Notes under the pieces: generated by a model
Seen by the model: only the letters and a program-made list of their open reading frames with translations
Databases searched by the model: none
What the model was told of the DNA's origin: nothing
Position numbers and translations under genes: made by a program
Origin: Streptomyces sp. NRRL S-340
GTDB taxonomy: Bacteria > Actinomycetota > Actinomycetes > Streptomycetales > Streptomycetaceae
Direction: 5' to 3'
Assembly (NCBI RefSeq): GCF_000720185.1
Contig: NZ_JOIY01000014.1
Location: 62,001 to 126,000 of the forward strand
DNA: 64,000 nucleotides
Part shown: positions 60,325 to 64,000 of the stretch, in pieces
Numbering within the stretch: position 1 is the stretch's first letter
Layout of the letters: the number at the start of each line of letters is the position of its first letter

Positions 60325-60639
60325 TCAGCTCAGCCGGCGAACGGCTTCCAGGGCGTGCGCCTGCGCGGCGCTGTAGGTGTGTGCCGCGCGGCTCATGGCC
60401 TCGCTGAGTGCCGTCAGATGCCTGCTGATGCCGTTGGTCAGCAGGGTCAGGTCCTCGTGCACCCGCTGGTACTCGGTGTGCGCCTCCGCGCCGCCCGATC
60501 CGTTGCCGAAGGCGCGGCCGTCCGGGGCCGTGAGCTGCCGCAGCGCCTCCGCGACCCGGGAGGCGGAGCCGGCACTGGATGCGATGTCGTCCGCGACGGC
60601 CACGAGATCCGCGGGGCGGACATGAATGCGTTCCGACAT
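60325..60639 (-). CDS. WXG100-like small helical protein
   Basis: 104 aa, predicted two long helices with a turn at AFGNGSGGAEAHTEY, the size and shape of ESAT-6/WXG100 proteins, although the WxG itself is replaced by FGNGSG. Such proteins pair with or are secreted alongside larger type VII substrates. The stop is three bases before the 1181-aa gene, so they form one operon with this gene first. GGCACATGTGTGCC lies 60 bases upstream of the start, a likely regulatory palindrome. No EccC or EccD secretion gene is in the window. Confidence 0.75.
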   Translation of the reverse strand: MSERIHVRPADLVAVADDIASSAGSASRVAEALRQLTAPDGRAFGNGSGGAEAHTEYQRVHEDLTLLTNGISRHLTALSEAMSRAAHTYSAAQAHALEAVRRLS

Positions 60640-60855
60640 GCTGCACAGCCTCCTGGTCCAGGTTCAGGTGCCGCTGGTGTCCGGCGGGTGCGGCACATGT
60701 GTGCCGTGCCGGTGGAACTGATCGAAGGTTCCAGAAAACTAACAGCGCATCAGTGACGCGACAACCACCCTGTGTGACCGACATGTTGCTTTCATGTGTC
60801 GCCCGGCCTCCGGCCCGGCCGCGACGTGCGCCGCAGGCGTGGCACGAGGCGCCCG
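60640..60855 (-). promoter_or_regulatory. promoter region of the WXG100 operon
   Basis: Contains CACATGTG (about 60698-60705) and an AT-richer stretch near 60725-60745 (GGTTCCAGAAAACTAACAG). No gene seen. Confidence 0.4.
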
Positions 60856-60896
60856 CACGGGCCGTCCCGGCGCCGGAAACGGGGGGACGGCCCGTG
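60856..60896 (-). terminator. hairpin after the amino-acid permease
   Basis: Perfect 13-bp stem (60856-60868 with 60884-60896), 14 bases past the permease stop at 60910. Confidence 0.8.
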
Positions 60897-60909
60897 AGGT
60901 GCGTGGAGG

Positions 60910-62349
60910 TCAGCCGGTGCGCTCCAACTGCGGCTCGCGGCGCTCGGTGGCCTGCGGGTTGCGGGCCTTGAGGACCGTCCAGCCGATGCCCAGGGCGACG
61001 GCCCAGCCCGCCATCACGTACAGGCACACCCGGGAGTCGGCGTCGTAGGCGATCAGACCGGTGACGAAGAGCAGGAAGACGATCGCTGCCCAGGAGCACA
61101 CCGCGCCGCCCGGCGCGGGGAAGGAGGAGGGGGGCAGCCGGCCCGCGTCGACCGCCCTGCGGTAGCGCACGTGGCTGATCAGGATCATCAGCCAGGTCCA
61201 GATGCCGGCCGCGGTCGCCACGGAGGTGACGTAGCCGAAGGCCTTCTCCGGAACGATGTAGTTGAGCACCACGCCGATGGCCATGAAGGCGACGGAGACG
61301 GTGATGCCGAGCGCCGGTGTCCTGCTGGCGGACAGCCGGCTGAAGGCCTGCGGGGCTTCGCCGTTGTCGGCCAGGGTGCGCAGCATGCGGCCGGTGGAGT
61401 ACATGCCCGAGTTGCAGGAGGACAGGGCCGCGGTGAGGACGACGAAGTTGACGATGCCCGCGCCGGCCGGGATGCCGATGACGGCGAAGGCCTTCACGAA
61501 GGGGCTGACCCCGGCCGCGAACTCGGTCCACTTCACCACGCACAGGATCACGGTGAGGGCGCCGACGTAGAACAGGGCGATGCGCCAGGGCAGGGTGTTG
61601 ATGGCCTTGGGGAGGGTTTTCTCCGGGTCCTCCGACTCACCGGCGGTGACCCCGACCAGCTCGACGGCGAGGTAGGCGAACATCACGCCCTGCAGCGTCA
61701 TCAGGGAGGAGCCGATGCCCTTGGGGAAGAAGCCGTCGAACTGCCACAGGTTGGAGACCGAGGCGGTGTCGCCGGCCTGGCTGAAACCGAAGGTCAGCAC
61801 ACCCAGACCGATGACGATCATGCCGATCAGCGCGGTCACCTTGACCATCGAGAACCAGAACTCGATCTCGCCGAACAGCTTCACGGAGATCAGGTTGGCC
61901 ACGAACAGCACGACCAGGAACACCAGCGCGGTCACCCACTGGGGGACGGAGGGGAACCAGTAGTGGACGTAGATCGCGGCGGCCGTCAGCTCGGCCATGC
62001 CGGTCACCACCCACATCAGCCAGTACGTCCAGCCGGTGAAGTAGCCGAAGAACGGCCCGAGGAACTCCCGGGAGTACTCCGCGAAGGAGCCCGAGACGGG
62101 GCGGTACATGAGCAGTTCGCCCAGTGCCCGCATGATGAAGAAGATGATCAGACCGGCGAGGGCGTACATGAGGATGAGACTGGGCCCGGCCTTGGCGATG
62201 TTCGCCCCCGCGCCCAGGAAGAGACCGACGCCGATGGCGCCGCCGATCGCGATCATCTGGACCTGGCGGCTGCCGAGTCCCCGTTCATAGCCCTCTTCAG
62301 CGGTTTCGGTGCTCCGCGAGGAGGACGCGGCGACCTTCGATGAGGTCAT
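60910..62349 (-). CDS. APC-family amino-acid permease
   Basis: 479 aa, twelve hydrophobic helices. GLGSRQVQMIAIGGAIGVGLFLGAG near the start is the substrate-binding unwound helix of amino-acid transporters of the AAT group (like those for D-Ser/Ala/Gly, aromatic or GABA uptake). RALGELLMYRPVSGSFAEYSREFLGPFFGYFTGW is the other family hallmark. ATG 62349 is used, as the frame upstream is polar and lacks a ribosome site. It stands alone between terminators. Exact amino acid unknown. Confidence 0.9.
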   Translation of the reverse strand: MTSSKVAASSSRSTETAEEGYERGLGSRQVQMIAIGGAIGVGLFLGAGANIAKAGPSLILMYALAGLIIFFIMRALGELLMYRPVSGSFAEYSREFLGPFFGYFTGWTYWLMWVVTGMAELTAAAIYVHYWFPSVPQWVTALVFLVVLFVANLISVKLFGEIEFWFSMVKVTALIGMIVIGLGVLTFGFSQAGDTASVSNLWQFDGFFPKGIGSSLMTLQGVMFAYLAVELVGVTAGESEDPEKTLPKAINTLPWRIALFYVGALTVILCVVKWTEFAAGVSPFVKAFAVIGIPAGAGIVNFVVLTAALSSCNSGMYSTGRMLRTLADNGEAPQAFSRLSASRTPALGITVSVAFMAIGVVLNYIVPEKAFGYVTSVATAAGIWTWLMILISHVRYRRAVDAGRLPPSSFPAPGGAVCSWAAIVFLLFVTGLIAYDADSRVCLYVMAGWAVALGIGWTVLKARNPQATERREPQLERTG

Positions 62350-62694
62350 GGTCGTGTGCCTTTCTCCATGCCGGTCCGGGGCCGTGGACGGGCCGCGGAC
62401 CAGGTCTCGATCTGCCGGAAACGCAGTGGAGTTCTGCCGGGCCGACCCTCGGTCGTCCCGGCGGCGCACCCGGTACGCAGTACGTGTGGTGTTCGCCGGG
62501 CGGTCGTGCAGATGTATCACGTCGGCAACCCTGCCCACACCCACCGTCACCTATCCAGTTACTCTTTTGTTATGTATATTGCTCGACTCAGAGGGCGATA
62601 AACGCTGGCGATGCCACCTTCAGGCCTCACTTTCCAAGGCAGGGAAGGACGCACTCCTTGACATCCTTTCAACTCTGCTACCTAACATGTATGT
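62350..62694. promoter_or_regulatory. divergent promoter region with a low-GC patch
   Basis: No gene seen. 62540-62700 is unusually AT-rich for this genome. TTGACA at about 62659 with TAACAT 19 bases on is a plausible promoter for the broken EamA gene, whose start codon would be near the transcription start. ATGTATGTATG surrounds the -10 end. Confidence 0.5.
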
Positions 62695-63561
62695 ATGCGT
62701 AGCCCACTCCGGCGGTACGGCGCCCAGCACCCGAAGCCGGTCCGGCTCGTTCTCCGCGGACAGCGGGGGCCCGCCGCCCTGCCGGCCGTCGCATCGCTGG
62801 TCGCGGTCACGGCCGTGTGGGGTTCCACGTTCCTCGTCGTGCAGGACGCCACCCGCCTTAGAGCTGCGAACAAAAGGGGCGCCCGGCTCGCGGCGTCCGG
62901 CACGCACGCTCGCGGCGTTGCCGGAAGGCCCTGGTAGCTCCGCTACAAGGACCTTCCGACGGTCTCCGCCTTCGTCACCGGACTCTTCGTCGTGCTGACC
63001 CCGCTGCTCGCGGCCCTCGTGCTGCGCCGGCGCGTCACCCGCGCCGGCTGGACGGGAACGGCCCTGGCGGCGGGCGGGCTGGGTCTGCTGACGCTGCGCG
63101 GTCTCGGCATGGGCCCGGGTGAGCTGCTGACCCTGGGGTGCGCGGTGTGCATCGCGCTCCAGATCGTGGGCACCAGCGCGTGGGGAGCCGACCAGGACCC
63201 CTATGCACTGGCGTTCGCGCAGACCCTGGCCGTGGCCGTGGCCGCCTCCCTGGCGGCGGTCCCGGGAGGGCTGCGCTTCGTCCCGCCCGACGCGTCGGCC
63301 TGGTTCGCGGTCCTGTGGACGGGGGGCCTGGCCACAGCCGCGGCTCTGGTCGTCCAGACCTGGGCACAGAGCAGGCTCGGTGCCACGCGGGTGGCCGTCA
63401 TCATGACCCTGGAGCCCGTCTTCGCCGCTGCCCTGAGCGCACTGGCCGGACATGAACTGACAACGCGTCAGCTACTCGGAGCCGGTCTGGTGCTGCTGGC
63501 CATGTTCGTCGTGGAGATCGGTTCCCTGCCGGGCTCCGTGGCGGCGGCGCCGGTGCCGTGA
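62695..63561 (+). pseudogene. EamA/DMT-family transporter gene broken by a MITE-associated deletion
   Basis: The 5' part (62695-62860) encodes the start of a drug/metabolite transporter (SLVAVTAVWGSTFLVVQDAT). The 3' part (62959-63561) resumes at TVSAFVTGLFVVLTPLLAAL and runs to the normal end. Between them sits 98 bp of MITE with an in-frame TAG at 62935. Compared with intact EamA proteins about 60-70 residues, including two to three membrane helices, are missing. The two parts remain in the same frame. The rest has no other lesion, so the event seems recent. A shortened protein could only start at an internal codon and is unlikely to transport. Confidence 0.85.
62858..62958. mobile_element. 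MITE copy 3, right end missing
   Basis: 98 bp of the left end of the element (from GAGCTGCGAACAAAAGGGG at 62861), nearly identical to copy 1 up to CAAGGACCTTCCG. It is preceded by TTA, which fits a TNA target. The right 64 bp and the second target copy are absent; chromosomal EamA sequence follows directly. Confidence 0.85.
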
Positions 63562-63960
63562 CCTGGTGGCCGCGGCAGCCACTTCCTTCCCGGGCCCGGC
63601 ACCGCTCCCGTCTCACCGTTCACACCTCACCGTTCCCGGCCCGCCGTCCGGGGCCCGAGGGCTTCGCCGTCCCGCTGTGCCCGGTGACGTGCCGGTCGTC
63701 GACAACGCCGCCGTGGTGCACGGCGGGGTCGTCTTCCGTCCCCGTTGCGACGGCACCGGCCGGTGGCCAAAGGGCGTCCTCGTCCGGGCCACGGGGCCGG
63801 CCCGGACGCTAGGCGCACGAGCACGGCCGCCACCAGGTGCCGGCACGGCCGGCGCCGGTGTCCGGGGAAGACACGCACGCGGCCGGCCGGGGCGGGCCGG
63901 CGGTCACCGGCGCAGGGGACGGTGACCGGGGACACCGCGGCCGTCGGCCCTCAGCCGGGT
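63562..63960. other. spacer without a supported gene
   Basis: Open frames on both strands lack ribosome sites and recognisable domains. It includes a GGTCACC-N12-GGTGACC inverted pair at about 63902-63926, which differs in spacing from the six dyads and may simply be a hairpin. Confidence 0.45.
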
Positions 63961-64000
63961 TCACTGGCGGCGACGTGCCCGCAGAGCGGCGGACTTGACC
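63961..64000 (-). CDS. possible 3' end of a gene cut by the window edge
   Basis: Twelve sense codons (VKSAALRARRRQ) end in TGA at 63961-63963 on the minus strand. Composition is coding-like, but the piece is too short to identify. Confidence 0.25.
   Translation of the reverse strand, partial: VKSAALRARRRQ

Noticed and set aside
29296..62958. Interpreting the 162-bp element as a conserved structured RNA or intrinsic terminator only
   Set aside because: Exact TNA duplications at both intact copies and insertion into a transporter gene show mobility.
63902..63926. GTCACC and GGTGAC separated by 12 bases near the window end
   Set aside because: Spacing differs from the constant nine of the six sites and there is no gene start nearby.
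1..64000. CRISPR arrays, tRNA or rRNA genes, transposase genes, polyketide or non-ribosomal peptide synthases
   Set aside because: Looked for repeats with regular spacers, cloverleaf-type sequence and the relevant protein motifs; none seen.

Overview
The window looks like a chromosomal segment of a Streptomyces or very close relative. Coding DNA is very GC-rich with G or C at most third codon positions. It carries a WhiB-type iron-sulfur regulator, an SsgA-like division protein, a SpoIIE-type phosphatase with its own anti-sigma-like ATPase, three large ATP-binding LuxR (LAL) regulators and six TetR regulators. I place about 56 protein genes plus one broken gene. I see no tRNA, rRNA, CRISPR array, transposase gene or origin. 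The mix of small-molecule enzymes and one-component regulators is typical accessory Streptomyces territory.

Layout. 1-6 kb: the 3' end of an alternative rpmF (L32), a CGNR zinc-finger regulator, and two tandem ABC-F ATPases behind a nine-codon leader peptide, then a quinone oxidoreductase. 6-12.5 kb: a Tat-exported molybdopterin oxidoreductase with its cytochrome b, a SpoIIE phosphatase, a secreted tannase-family esterase and a DUF308 membrane protein. 12.7-20.7 kb: P450, Bax-inhibitor-1 protein, epoxide-hydrolase-like protein coupled to a small Cys protein, a 61-aa protein, a methyltransferase, two TetR regulators, an exported cupin and a WhiB protein. 21-29 kb: LAL regulator, serine hydrolase with a low-complexity insertion, SsgA-like protein, a second exported epoxide-hydrolase-like protein, creatininase and AraC regulator. 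29.3-41.9 kb: a two-component flavin monooxygenase with a TetR and tandem palindromic operators, a hydrolase and dehydrogenase pair, two convergent LAL regulators, a DUF protein and a TetR. 42-46 kb: a coupled PhyH oxygenase / ParB-like / class III aminotransferase operon with an aldo/keto reductase. 46.5-54.2 kb: a seven-gene operon for a lipid-linked glycan (epimerase, DPPR-synthase-like UbiA, two GT2 enzymes, EEP hydrolase, YbhN-like flippase-type protein, polysaccharide deacetylase). 54.4-64 kb: secreted I36-like protein, SDR/TetR pair, a WXG100 protein with a 1181-aa proline-rich partner, an amino-acid permease and an EamA transporter broken by a mobile element.

Two signals cut across the gene list. 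First, a 21-bp dyad, GTCACC-N9-GGTGAC, occurs perfectly six times, each time at a promoter and always with nine bases between the arms, all within the first 26 kb. One copy abuts the start codon of the CGNR regulator. This looks like an undescribed local regulon covering the CGNR gene, the oxidoreductase pair, the tannase, the Bax-inhibitor protein, the 61-aa protein/methyltransferase pair and one exported hydrolase. Second, a 162-bp palindromic element with terminal inverted repeats and 3-bp TNA target duplications (a MITE) occurs twice intact and once truncated. One copy's target duplication is the stop codon of a TetR gene, and the truncated copy sits at a deletion inside the EamA gene.

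Many genes are translationally coupled by ATGA or GTGA overlaps, which I use to define operons. Functions come from motifs read by eye; no database search was run.
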